From Atriophallophorus winterbourni (taxonomy: Eukaryota; Platyhelminthes; Trematoda; Plagiorchiida; Microphallidae), in assembly GCA_013407085.1 (NCBI GenBank), contig JACCGJ010013881.1, positions 1-64,000 of the forward strand: a DNA stretch of 64,000 nt. Direction: 5' to 3'. Of this stretch, positions 34,430 through 48,856 are shown piece after piece; the stretch's first letter is position 1, and every line of letters begins with the position of its first letter. Below the pieces are notes generated by a model. It made no database searches, was not told the origin of the DNA, and saw only the letters and a list, made by a program, of their open reading frames with translations. The position numbers and the translations under genes are program-made.

Positions 34430-34715
34430 TAATGTGTTGCTCACACTACCGTTTACTGACTATTTGCTGTCATAAGATGGATGCAATAATATTAGGTTCT
34501 GTGAGATATGAAAAGGTGAATATGTGCTAAACAATGTTATACATAAATGCCAATGTTACACATAGTTCGCATAACAAACCACTGATTTCAAACACAGAAA
34601 CCCATAGTGATTCTTGATCAAGTAGTCAAGGCAATTATGGATGATCGATGTGATGCGTTGCTTACATCCACCAGGCTAACACACCACTACCGGTTTCTGG
34701 CTGTTGGCCACCTTC
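34430..34715 (-). repeat. Hammerhead-bearing short repeat, decayed dimer
   Basis: On the minus strand, two units about 235 bases apart. The one ending near 34700 reads CTGAAGGTGGCCAACAGCC then AGAAACCGGTAGTGGTGTG, where CTGATGA has decayed to CTGAAGG. The other (about 34450-34485) reads TATGACAGCAAATAGTCAGT then AAACGGTAGTGTG. It lies 170 bases upstream of the Ig gene's start codon. The repeats in the right palindrome arm sit similarly ahead of the exon at 33654. Confidence 0.5.
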
Positions 34716-34877
34716 AGTTTTGGGGAATATTTTATAGTTTTCGCTTAATGTTTCGACGATGAATTTACAACTCATTTCTTCAGCATTGCACTGGATTTAT
34801 CTTTTGATAAGATAAGATATTGTTCATTATTCTCATCTCATGGTAAATGCAGTTTGTACATTGATTCGAGTCCAGGC

Positions 34878-35047
34878 ATGCCGATAAATTTCTTTGTTTC
34901 AATGATGCTAATAATTTTGCAATATATTTTGCTCATCAAACTTTCAGCTGAGAACATCATTGACTTTGTTCCGACGGACGTCATTTATATCAAGGAAGGC
35001 GAGGTACCGCAATTAAAGTGTACGATTAAGTACAGTGGAACCGTTAG
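34878..35047 (+). CDS. Ig gene exon 1: signal peptide and start of Ig1
   Basis: ATG at 34878 begins MPINFFVSMMLIILQYILL. The exon continues to the first Ig cysteine (VPQLKC) and ends in phase 2 at AG|GTGAGT. An AAATGCAG just upstream (34851) could be an acceptor, so a non-coding exon may precede. Confidence 0.75.
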
Positions 35048-38000
35048 GTGAGTAAGGATTTTAGTTTATAGATTTTCAATGGTAATTGTGTCAAAATTGT
35101 ATCCAATTCATTTTAGTAACAACATTATCTGTTCAGTGAATATATACAACATCTGCGGTTTTCTGAGCACCAATATGTTTATATTTTCACTCAAGAAACC
35201 AGATAAAATGTGTACCTCCCTCTTGAATGAAAGTGAGAATTTTTTTCGTTTGGAGACACAAAAATTATAGTCCACCAGACTACTGATTTTTAGTTAGTAA
35301 TAAAAACGTTCATAATAATGAGCGATAAAATTTAATAGATTTTGAAATTTGCACGTCTTGAGCAATCGAGAAAGGGTCAACGAGGTTTAAATCTGCAGTA
35401 ATCCAAAGATGGACACCTTTGGTATTTCGAATCTTTTGAAATTCTTATATCCATACATATTTATATAGTTTCAAATAATATAATTGAAGTAAATATCCGA
35501 TTTTACATACCTTACAAAACAACACAGCAAACTAAAGGTACATTTGTGTTTATATGCCTCAAGTATGGGTAGTAGTATGTGTTCAGGCACCTTTGATCCA
35601 ATAAGTTGACTGTACGGAGCTCAGGCATCTGTGAGAGTCATTTAAAATGTCTTTACTGTTCTAAGTCTGACGTATACTGGGCCTACTGCCAATAACTAAT
35701 ATGTGGAAAATGGATATGATTTCACCTGCAATTTTACAAGTGATTTCTAAATATTTCATTTTAAAGCACAGCTACTAATATTCACCAATTTCACTCTAGT
35801 AAAAAATGTATTTCATGAGAATGCCTGAAAAACATTGTACGTCCCAATCCTGAAATAAATAAATTTTGCTGCGTCAATTATATTGTATTTTCATTCTCAC
35901 ACAAATACTTTATTTACAGTGCACTTAAACAAGGTTGGATACAACTGAATAGTTTGCAATTTATTCTGAATTCCGTTCCACCTCAAACGCACCCATCAGA
36001 GACTAAGACGTATGTCTATACGAGTCCTGACAATCAGCCATTTGAGGAGGGTGATTATGCATGCAGTGTGACGGGTCCATTTGGAACTGCCATCGGAAAC
36101 AAAACTACGTTGAAAATAGACCGTAAGTCGCTATCATATTCTGTTACAGACACAAATAAAATGTTTTGTGACAACTAAAACTTTGTCTCCAATCAGTCAG
36201 TCCAAATTCAATAATAATATTATCATGATGCAAAGCAATTGGACAATTAAGTGTTCAAACAAAGAAACCTAAATTGCAGTGTGGCAAGAAACGTCTGCTT
36301 ATTCCTCAGAGTAAGCCGAATCTGCTGCTTCCATGGTTATATTTTGATTCGAAATGTGAACAGTTCTCCAAATTATTACAAACATACATACAAATGTATT
36401 CCGCGAAAGCGCATGACAGGCAATTGTGTATTAAAACTGAAATTACCTTTCTATTTGTCACATTTAACGCTTTAGAAAATTACAAGAGCGCTTGTTTTGT
36501 ATCGTATTAAATGAGGAAGATCATTTATATATAAAAAGAACTGGTTTCGACCCAGTTCTCAACTTAGTTGGATTCAGCTCTTGGTTTCGATAATTCGAGT
36601 AATTTGCTTTCTATTCCAACATTCACTCTTCGTTAAGAATGGAAGCGTTTGTGGCAGGTAAGTGGAGTTCAATTGGAAACAAAAAAACATTTGGTGGTCA
36701 CGTGTGTGGGAGCAGATTTCTCGTTCTAACATTATCTATATTTAGCTCAAACTTTTAAAAAAGTTAACTAATTATTCACTGATAAGATTCATGTACATCC
36801 TGATCCGCAATGCTTAAAATGATCAAACTACGCGAAACTAGTGTAAGTATGTGTGGTGGAATGGATGCAAATATGGATAACAGTGATTGGGCCTTTTTAT
36901 GCTGAGCGTCAAATGTTGAATTTTCTCTTTAAATTACAATGTAGAACACGGCCTTTGGAATTATAACGTCGTTTGTTTATGTGATGAACAAGATGAATCG
37001 GACGGTAATGAAGAGCATAACTTGTTGTTTACGCCAGTATGGTTAATTCTCAGGCCCCGCACTGTTACACACTCAGCCAACCTGGATATTTTTAAAGCTA
37101 ATTTGGACAAATACTTGAGAGACAACCCAAACTTTGATACGATTTACACTACATGAGTTTTCCTGTTCTTCTTTTTATTGTATATACCGCATAACTCCAT
37201 CCTATGGTTATTGTTAAGCTAAATGCTTTTTAGACCATTACAACTTTGAATCACTTTGAATCACTTTGTGTACATGGACTGGAGAAGAACTCATGGATTA
37301 ATCAAAACTCCACATATCTAACGTCATAAATACTTTTTGTACGAAGGAATACGTATTGTTGAGGCATCTTATGAGATAAACATCATACACGCGTACATGT
37401 CAAATTCGGTTTCCTTCGGGAAGGTGAAGTTATTTCGTTCATAAGGAAGTAAAACAACAATATCCAACATCCACTAACTTGCGGGTTTCTCTAATCATGA
37501 AAAATGTCTCCAGGATTAGACCGCTAGGAAACATTCGTAGCCGGTTTCTTATTGGGCAGTCCGATGTTGTTTTGACCTTCGTTCTAGCAATAAATACGAC
37601 GAATCCGTTTTGCATACAAATCAGCCTTGGTGCTTCTTTGATTCCACTGGTGTCGTGTAGAAGGAGCACTTGCTAAATGGTCGAAAACTAGTTCCAATAA
37701 TCACATACACTTGAGTACATTTCAGCGTTCGGTCCATGCTACCTAGATTTCATGAGGGAATCTCACGTTTCAGTGCCGTTAAAGCATTCGCTGTTATTAA
37801 CAATGATCTAAAATGGTTGAAGATGTTGTGACAGCCATTCAAGACATACAGGTGCCAGAAAGTTGTATGATAACAGAAATATATTAAACATTTTCTCGAA
37901 AGTAAGTGCTCGGAAATTTTTCTTTCTCGCAAAACAGTAGATTCAAGCTGCGGAAAGTGCAAACGGATTGGGACACTAAAGTTGAGGTGCACGTTTGCAT

Positions 38001-41000
38001 CATAACATTGGTCGGCGTTATTGTGATGATGTTATCTACGACACTCTCAAAAATCACGCTTTTTTGTCATAAACTTACAACTGTTATCAAACAAGTGCGC
38101 ATAAAACATGGCTAGTTGTATAGGGTGAATTTATTGCTAGATACGGTGCGGAATATAGACGAAACATTATATTGAAGATAAGAGTAGTTTTACCGAAATC
38201 TAGTGGAACACGCCTTCTAGAACTATGCACACGTCATACAGTTTTTAGTTTCAAACAAGTTCTTTCAAATAATAAAAATGCAAGAATTTTCTTAGTATCA
38301 GATCGATGTTATTCTTATTATACCAATTAATATACAAATATTATCAACACCCGATCATATGAATGCTCAATCTGCGATACTGGTTTTTTTCAGAGCTAAA
38401 GTTATACCAGACTACTTTTTACTTCGTCCATTTGTCTGACAAGCCAAGGATAAATTTCAATTTTATGTGTTAAACAAATCTTGCTGTGCGATTTGAACAA
38501 TCTATGAACAACGGTATCAACCAAACAAGTTCACCAGATCAGCGTTAAGTTTTTTAATACCTTGCCTAATTACATGTTTAAGTTGAAACGCCAATCACAA
38601 TCTTTAAATAATGAAACAATCTAAATCAAGACTAGAATTCTATTTGAATCCTTCTCAGTGGTGAATAGAACTCGCTTAATCGGTGGTAAATGTAACATAC
38701 TGCTCTTTCGGTATTTCAAATTGTGACTCAAAATATAACAGACAATAATATTACGTTACTTTAAAGACGGGCAGTTATTATCTAAAAGAATACAGAGTAA
38801 TTAGTAAACGTATTTCTGCAAATATCATTCCATATTGACTGCACAAAAACCATGATTAATTTATTGGAATAACGGTGATCGGATATTTTCAGACCTGTTG
38901 TTTGTGTTCGATTTTTAACCAGATAGATATCAATACCGAATGTTTATTGCAATTGGGAGTTATTTTTGTTTTAAAATAAATTAGCAATTTGCTTAAATAT
39001 TGTTTTGCCGTAATGCAGGCAAGCCAGCTATTCTTACAATTCCGTCGAATACTGAAGTTCTTATGGAGTATAAGGCATCGATTTATTGTCACATCGATGA
39101 AGCACATGCAGGCAACGTTACCTGGCTCAAAAACGGTGAAAAGCTTTCCGAACACGATGAAAATTTACAAATAACCGACAAAAATGTGAGTGATTGAATA
39201 CACATATATCGATTTCCTTTAACCTTCACCACTTATTTAAGTATCTTCAAATTTGTTTCTATCATTATTCTGTTGTAAATATTTAACTAATAGAGGCAAT
39301 TCATATTTAATTTCAAATGATATTTATATATTAATATTTTGCTGGTTTATAAGGTTAACGGTTACATTATATTGTTCTTGGCCTACTTCGGTCGATGTCA
39401 ACCCTGGATAGACATCACACTTGCATGAATTTACATGTTCACCAACTCTCGAATTAATGAACATTCCGATTCGGGAGGAACAATACCTCTTGCAGGGATT
39501 GCAACAGTAGGCAGATATCGGTATCTGGGTTCACTTGCACGCCGGCGGCGCGATGTGCTTGTAGCGGTCGAAAGCTGTATAGTCTCCTCCCCAGCATGCC
39601 GATGAGGCTTTACTCAATGCCACCAATATGAGCGGCGAAGAGCAATGTTTCCTTAATTAGCGGGGTCATTGCCAAAAGCTTTCATATACCTTTTGAAAAC
39701 ATCTTTCTACCGCGGTCTGCTTACTGGTCGACTTCCTAATAGCAACTCGCCATAGAGTAGATCTTTCGAAATAAGACCATTTTCTATTCTGTAGATATGG
39801 TCAAGCCACCGCAGGCGCCGCTGTCGTAGTATGGTGAACATGATCTGTAGCTTTTTAAAACACTTCAGCATCAGTCAACTGCCCATCCACAATATGTTTA
39901 TTATACGACGTATGCGACTAGATTGAAAGCATTGAGCTTCCATTCGTGTCCTGTGTGGGTGAACTAGGTTTTACTGCCGTACACTAAGGCATTTAATACA
40001 ATCATCTTTTCCTTTACAGTCAACTCGCAGTTACCCCAAACTCGAGAGTTCAATCGGGACAAAATAACAGATTATCTGACAATCAGCTCAGCAATCTCTT
40101 TTTTTCCAGCAAGAGGTTATCTGCAACAGTTGAACCAAGTTATGGGAAGGGATGTACTGCTTCAATCTGACTGTTCCCAACAGTGATATTTGGTGGCGAT
40201 AAAATTTATTGACTAAAGTCTTTGGTCTTGCCCATTCTGATTGTTAGCCAAACGTAATTGCTTGCCGAAGGAAACAGTTCATTATCGATTAAAAGTGCTC
40301 TTTGGAGTGAGCAATAACGACTGTATCGTCGGCAATCAGCAGGTCACGGATTAGCACATTCCCTGAATTGGTTTCGCACTCAACATTTTCCTGTCAAAAA
40401 ACATACCATCAGTTCGCGTGCCTATTGTTTCTCCCCTAACACAGCATTCTTGCAAAAGCTCTGGTTTCGCACTAGTCACTCGGTCCGAACGTGGAAATTG
40501 CTACTCGGCATATGCAACTTTTTCTCCATTCCCAGTTTTTTAAAGCCGATTCAAGTGGGGTGGTCTTGTTGAACTAGGCTTTAAACGTTTTTGACAATCG
40601 TGCAACTAGGTTAGGTTGGCGCATGCGAGTGACTTCTATTCTAGACTCAGGAGACAATTTAGTGCCCTAAACTTTCGTGTGTAGAAGCTTCAGTTTTGCA
40701 CAGACCAGTGAATGATCAGTGTCACAGTAAGCACTTTGATACGATCTGTTGAGGAGCACGCTTCCGATATTAGTGTGCCTAACAAGAATAGGATCAAGAT
40801 GATGCCAATGCTTAGAGCGAGGATGTTTCCTAGAGAAATTAGTTTGTGGTTTTGTTTGAAAGAAAGTGTTACTCACATAAAAACTGAACTCTGTGTACAT
40901 TGTTATAAGGCGTTGTCTATTTTCATTGGTTTTACTCGCACCGAACCTTCCGAGACAGTTTTGCCAATACTATAAATCTACGCCAATTCGGGAATTAAAA

Positions 41001-44000
41001 TCACTCAATACCACTACACAATTGTTGAACATGTTTTGGAGAACTGTTGTGAGGTTAATATAAAAAGCGTCTTTTTCAGAAGGCGTCGCAGAGAGCGTCA
41101 ATGTATAAACGTTGACCAACGTAATGGCACTTCAGATTTAGATTCCACATCCGTTCGCTCCGGGAGCTGTTCGTTTCTGCCGCTTTTAGTTAGCTCTTTC
41201 GCACGGCAAACACAACTCGAGGCACAAGAGAACTTCTTTCATTGCAAAGAAACTGTGTAATATTTTTCTGTTAGCATAGCAGTGTCTGGTAATCTCATCT
41301 TTAACAGGACAGCCAAGTATACATTCAGCCTTTTCAGCTCCATGCTAATTACAGCTGATTTTCTTAGTCCTCTGATATTCCAGACCTTGTCCTGAAATCC
41401 GGGAAGCATCAACGCTTCAGGTTTACAGTGTCAAAACGGACCTTTGTTGTTTATTCATTCGTTTCTCCCGTGTGGAATAATGCAGTATGCCTCTCGGTTT
41501 ATTCCTGAACCCCATGCACAAAATTATGATAGTAGAATGTTGCTAGACGGCACATCATTGACTGAGTGATTCTCAGCGTGAGGTATGCTAGACGTCTGAT
41601 GTGCTTAAAAATGTTCTGCCAACAACAGTATCGACCCCGTGAAATCGTTAGAGATTCGGGCGGGAGAGACTTAGATAGACAGTGATTTTATAGAATATGT
41701 AGGACAAACGCGTCCGAACACAGAAATCGCAGCAACATATGTCACAAGAAAAAACAGTAAGCTGAACATCACCTATAGGATGATGAGGCATATCAAGTGA
41801 AAATATATAATCTTCCAAAAATCAATAGGGCCAGTCTGCATACATTCATCAAGTTTAGGAGTAATAACCTCAACAGACACCAAGAACATGGAAGCGTCAT
41901 GGAAAAGTTTATGAGCAAATGAAATTCTGAATGAGAATATATTACGATGTACATGCGATCGAAAATGAAGAATGCCCAAATCGATTTGAATTTTTTCCTT
42001 TCTATGATGGTCATTGTCATTTCGGTAATGTTTTAAAAGATGAAATTTTGGATGCAAGATTTTGAATATCAAAAAGTTGGTCACTCTGTATCCGTCCTTG
42101 GGCAAAATCGTGTAGATTCAGTTTTATAATTTTTTCCAAGAAATTCAAGTATCCATTGAATTTGCGTAAACGAGGAGAGCAATATCAACATAACAGTCTT
42201 CGTGCGGCTTCCATTGACGTGCATAATGACAAGCTTTCATCTTTATTACATCTTTCATCATACTCTTTTAGGCCAATGCTCAATGCTAGATTGTTACAAA
42301 GCACTGTTTCCGAATATACACTGGAGCCAAAATATTCACCGCAAATTCTCCTTTGAAAAATGTTTGCCTGGAAAATGCAATGCGTGTTGAAAAGAATACT
42401 AATAAGGATTTCAAGCTGAAATAACTGACAAGGAGAAGGACTTGGGTGTGTGGGTGAGCAGCACGTTGAAACCGTCACACAACGTTAAGGCTGTCTACGA
42501 AAAGACGTCAAAAGTACTGCTTCTGCTGAAACGCGTGTTTGGGAGTTTCACAAAGCCGACTGTTCATCGAATAATTAATACCTACTTGAGGCCCACCATG
42601 GAGTATGCGGTTCAGGCTTGGTCACCCTGGTTAAAGAAAGACATCAATCTCTTGCAGCGAATCTATAATCGGACCACGAAGCTCGTGTGCGGCTTAAAGC
42701 ACAAACAATACGAAGATCGTATTGCAAACCTCAACCTCTTCGACTCTCCTTACCGACGTCTTAGAGGTGATCTGATCCTAATGTTTAACATATTGCATAC
42801 CCACAGCCATCCTCTCAATACACTATTCACACGACAACCACCAAGAAGCAGCCGGAGTCATGAATACACAGTACTAATTCCCGACTCGCGACTGAACTGT
42901 CGAAGATATTTTTATTCTGTACGTGTATGTTTCACTTGAAACTCCTTACCCTCGAATGTTGCACTTACACTTATCCGAGGGCCCTTATGAACGGATAGAT
43001 AATGGAAAAATGAAAAAGGTAATGAATAACTGCAAAACGGTCGTCTCTAGGTATTTGCGTGGCGTTAAGGAGAGTTTGGGAAAGGGATTGTGGTATAACC
43101 TGTATCCCAAGTCTACTCTAACTCCTAGGTTCTACGGCCTACGTAAAATACATAAAGAAGGCATTCCTGTAAGACCTATCGTCGACGGTATGGGATCACC
43201 TGCGCACGAGTTAGCTAGACATTTGGCTTATTTGTTGAAACCTTTAGTCGGCAATACAGCCTCGTTCATCAAGAACGCATATGACTTTGCAGCACGCTTA
43301 AAGTCGGTAACAATAGATGACGATGAAATAATGGTTAGCTTTGACGTGAGCGCTTTGTTCACCAACGTCGATACAACAAGTGCGTTACAACTAGCTAGAC
43401 GGGCTTTGGAAACTGATGCCAGTTTGTCAGATCGCACAAACTTGAGCGTCCAACAAATTATCAATGGTGTATCGATCTGCCTAAGCATGAACCACTTCGT
43501 ATTTAATGAGCAATTATATAGACAAAAAGAAGGGTTGGCAATGGGTTCACCGATATCTCCAGTACTTGCGAACATGTATATGGAGCATTTCAAGAACAAA
43601 GCCCTTAATAATGAAGGGCTCAAGCCAAAATTATGGTGGCGCTATGTTGATGACACATTTGTTATCATCAAGCGAGATCAGTTAGAGGCCTTCTTTAATT
43701 ATTTAAATGAAATAGACCCATGTATTACTGTCACAAAGGAAGTGGAATCCTGCACAGGCACTCTTCCATTTTTAGACTGTTTAGCACAAAAAGTAGACGG
43801 GAAAATAAAAACTTCTGTCTATCGGAAACCTATCGATACAGATGCTGTACTACGATACACTTCCGCTCATCCAAGACAGGTCTTCAGTTCCATAGCTTGT
43901 TCCCTTTTCCACAAGATAGAACACTTGTGCAGCGACGAAAGGGAGCGAAAACAGGCGCACCGTGAAGCTAGCCAAAGGCTCATAGACCACGGTTACCCAA

Positions 44001-47000
44001 AAAGTTTTGTAAAACGCCAATTGATGAAGGTAAAATACCCATCCGAAAAATCGGAGAAAAATTGGCGAGATACAGTCTGTATACCTTATGTAAAATGCAC
44101 TTCTGAAGCGATACGTAGAATCTTGAACCAGGCGGCCATACGCGTAACTTATAAGAAAGGGAAGACTATCCGTTCGGTTCTGATGCACCTCAAGGATAAG
44201 ACGCCTTTATCTAGCGTTACGAACAGCATCTACAGAATCAACTGTAAGGACTGTTCGGGTGTTTACATAGGGCAGACTTCCAGGGAAATTCACACTAGAA
44301 TCGAAGAACACCGAAAGCGTGTCCGGAGACAGCCCCGGGATGCGAGGGAATATCAATCCCTTATTCGTGATTCCGCCTTGGCGGAGCACGTTTTAGATAC
44401 GGGCCACAGCGTCGATCTAGACAATGTGGCAATATTGAGACGCGGTATTAAACCGTATAGCGAACGCCTACATGCGGAGGCGGTCGAAATTGCCAAGGCA
44501 GGTCGACTGGCGGTCAATAAGGTGGATGGGGCAGAAATCTCCACAATCTGGCGCTCAGCACTGATGCGAAAGTAAATAATTTTTATTCACCTTATACCTA
44601 CTGGTTAATTAGATTTTTGTTTTTCTTCAAACAGCTTAACATTAGCCCCGTTAGTTATGTACTTTTACGTATGTGGGCCGCTGTGTCAACTGACCTTGAC
44701 CGTGTTCACTTGTATCAGATTGACGTGGATACACACTGTGCGGAAAATCGGCCACTGATCCTGGTCATTCCCACGGCACGTGACACACTGTAGGCGTACT
44801 ATAGGCTGTTTAGCGGTAAGGTCAAATAAATGGTGGTGGGTTGACTGCTACTTAATCATGTTCCCTGTCCTGACTATCACCCTTGGTCTGACGAAGCTTC
44901 TGTGTCAGAAGTGAAACGTTACCCAAAAACTACTCTAACCGATTGCACACAAATTCCTTTGAATTATGAATACACGATCGGTCCCAAACATATTCCAATC
45001 GATTGCTGAATTGAATTGAATTGAATTGATCATAAAATGTGAGTGTTTGGCCACCAGAAGATTTACGTCAATCGGGATGTAACGTCGCAAATCAATCCGT
45101 TCCCGAAGTCGGTGGTCCGCATTCGTAAAACGTACCCTAACCAGCGTTATCTATTAGGGTTGATTTGCTTCTCTATATTAACATGGGCAGTAAAAATATT
45201 TTTTTCGAAAAGCATCATTGCGCATATAAACTTACAAAATGATGCGGTGGTATCTCTTTTCCACAACTATGAAAATCTAAATGTGCTATTCACGCAAGGT
45301 CTAACTTTTGCAAAAAGAATAATACAGCTTAAATTGTCGCTCTACATTTGAATCACAGAGATAGTCCATTCTAATACAATACGTGAAACAATTTGCGAAA
45401 TACCATTGTTGCATTATAAATACTTGCCAATTACTCGTCATCAAACGGTGCAGATTCAATGATACAAATAGCGAGTTCAATTCTACTGTCACTACTAGTT
45501 TGAAGAACGAGAGTTTATCATGACCATATCGATCGAAGTTTATGCGGCTTTAGATTAGCAAGTATAATCTTTACTTCAAACTTCAAAGGTCCAAAGATTA
45601 TTTCGGCTTCTTTTATCATGGTATGCAACGTTGTGAATAATATGTACTAGCTTTGTTTTCTTCCTGTAAACTCGCTCCCATAAATCATGTTTGCCTCAAG
45701 AAGGTCACCACTCGTAATTTATTATATAGGGTAAAAATGAGGTCAATTATATGGTATACACCATCAACAAATTTTATTTGTTTACTCTGTTTGATATTTT
45801 GATTGCACATTTTTAGTTGTTACATTTTAATCTGATCGGATTATTAGTTTTAAAATAATGTGTTATCTACTCAAATCATTTAATTCAGCGTAATCTAATT
45901 TAAAGTCGCCGAGTAGGCGAATAAATTCATGGTCACACTTCCATGGAAGTTGGATACAAAGGTCTTAGAAAAAATCTACTGCAAATGCGTGTGATTGAAT
46001 GTTTGAAAATTTTTATAAATACAATTGTACGAACTGTGCTATGTTATTTTACTTGAATTACCATATTTTTATAATCAAGATTAAACGATATATTATGCTT
46101 ATTTCTTAGATGAGCAGATGCACCGTACTAAATAAACGCGAAATATAAAATTACTTTAAATAAAAAAATATATATACATTCATTTTTTCACGACCGCCAA
46201 AATTTATCCAGAGTTTTTTTATGATAGACACTCTTGGTGCGCAACTTAAATATTGGATATTCCGCAATGGTGCAATGCAACTATTCAAACGAAAACGGTT
46301 GGGCGATTAAAAATGCGTACATCAAAACATTAGTAGCAATGCCATTCGTTCTCACTGATGCAAGTCTCAACGAAGTTGTTATCGCGGATGATCCCGCAAC
46401 ATTGGTATGCAAAGAGACTGGTGAACCGTTAACAAGCGGAAACTTGATTCTACATAATGACAAACGCCAAGGCCAAACCATTGAGATAGTGAGTAATATT
46501 TTTTGAACGTTATAAGTAATATATTCTAAAGAAAGTACAAAAGTAGAAATTCAAAACGGTATTGCCATACTATTGTTTTTCTTCATTTTAATTTGAAGCA
46601 AACTCCATGATTATATTACCAATTATTTCTCAAGAAAACGTTATCGGTGTTTTCGGGTTTATTTACTAATTTGACCGAAATCCATCCTCGAATAGAAGGA
46701 GAAAGTTAGAAATGTAGAAAATCAAAAGTATTCGTGAAACGTGACAAACTTGTTTAGTTTTTTTAATTTTGAAATGTAACAGTGATAATGTGTTTAATGT
46801 ATAACATTAAATAGCAAAATCTCCGTTATATAGCACATCACTTGGACTTGATTTTTCATAGAAGAAATGGTAGAATGGCTTTTTAAAGAATAAAAATGCA
46901 GCTCAGCTTTGTGCAATCCTGTCCTGTGTTGATATATTTTAACAAGACAATAATAACAAATTTATAACTGAATGTAAATGTGATAATCTGGGAGTCAATA

Positions 47001-48800
47001 GCTGAGGAGTTAGTAATGGCGTCTTTAGAAAAACAGAAATGATAACACTCGATAAACAGACGATCTTTTGGGTACTATAGATTTTGCTGCTAAACATTCG
47101 TTCAATTTTCGGCGTCAGAAAAGATAGTTTAACCATTAGAATAGAAGATGTTAATCGGTTGGAAAAAATACATTTTCAAATAACTTTATTCGTATATGTT
47201 ATTAAAGTTTTGTCCTCATTTATACACAAAATATTTATTTTTTTATTCAAATAGAATTCGTACGAAAGGTGACGATTTTCATGTAAAGAATCAACAGTGG
47301 CATAGGATTCAAACATTGATTATCACTTTACTTATATCTTAAATCTCATTAAATCTCTACATCACTCTTTCCATCAGAAGACTCAAAACAGCATTAAACC
47401 AGTTGTGTTGTGTCGCGAAGGTGACGTATTCGCCATTATGAATAATACATTAATAGACGCCTTAAGTGCTTGGTTAGTATTCATTTTATGATTCTGCATT
47501 AAAATATGTTTTTTGTGAGAAACATATTCAGCAGTGAAACACAAGTGTAGTACTGATTTAAGGCTCACTTAACGGATCTCGCGGTCTCCACTTAATGAAG
47601 GCAAACTGCCAGGCAACTGTGGTGGTCTGTAAGACAAGTGTGAGCAACACAATATATTGATGTTTATTACTTTCTTCCTCAAATGGGCATACTAGTTTAT
47701 TTGGTACAATGAAGACTATAACTAAGAAACGAGCTAGGAATATAGATCGCGGCTTTGTACAAAAATAATTTTCCACTTTTAATTTTAAAAACAAATTTCG
47801 CATAGCTATATACATTCTAAAAAACAATGTATTTCAGTTAGATAGTAATGAAAGAACATTAGCATACGAGTAAAAATAAAGTTACCATATTTTACGTGTG
47901 TGGTAACATTTTCAAAACGTTTCCAAATTTTCACTTTTAATCTTACGGTAAAATTTCAACGTTATGCTTCCCTGGTGATCCTGCAATAATTAACGTAATT
48001 TTTACTTACAAACAGTATGGAAATATCAAAGAATTCGGAGAATATGAATGCTTAGCTGAAAACGATTTGGTGGATGCATCAAGAAACCTTGTGCTATATG
48101 TTTTCCAGCAGGAGGGTCTACAAATATTCTTTCGTTCCGAACAAAACCGTCGATGGGGTCGCTTGATATCACCAAAAATAGATGGAATCATCACTGTGTA
48201 TGCATTCCATGATGGAGAACTGAAAATGCATTGTGCATCAATGAAGAATAAGAGAAGCACTTATCCATATTCGTAGGTTATGAAAGGTCGCAGACCAAAT
48301 AACACCATTATAAGTTTGCACTAGGAATTATCTTCTAAACAATGAAAAAATACGATAATCATCATTTGTGCAATTAAGACCAATTTCATTTTATGAAATT
48401 ACATCCCCAATTGACATGTTGGCATTGTTGCCCTAATTACAATAAACTAAAAATGTATTAATTATATTTAAACACAAACTGTGACAGTGAACAATTTAAC
48501 TTAATTATATATACATATACATATATACCATTCTGTTGTTATTGAAATGTTGCAAAAATATTCCAAACAGTTTTCGGTGCTACATTGCACCAACGGTGGG
48601 ACTTAGATTAGTCCCCATATAAAAGATAAATATCAATTTGCAAATGAGGATTTACCCTCGAAATCGAAAAATAAATGGGTTTAGCACAAAGTCAGAACGG
48701 CGTTCGAATATCAGGTCACGGATACACATACCTGATGAGCGGCAATAACCGCCAAACCGGTCGTGTGCTTCTGTCCTGCTTTTCGAACGTCATATACTAC

Positions 48801-48856
<56 letters not shown>

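Noticed and set aside
33654..35047. Splicing of the signal-peptide exon at 33654 to the Ig gene.
   Set aside because: Joining phase 1 at 33741 to the acceptor at about 34851 gives a stop within a few codons, and Ig exon 1 has its own signal peptide.
45043..45351. 102-codon plus-strand frame inside intron 3.
   Set aside because: AT-driven composition, no domain, no splice signals in phase with the Ig gene, and no partner copy.
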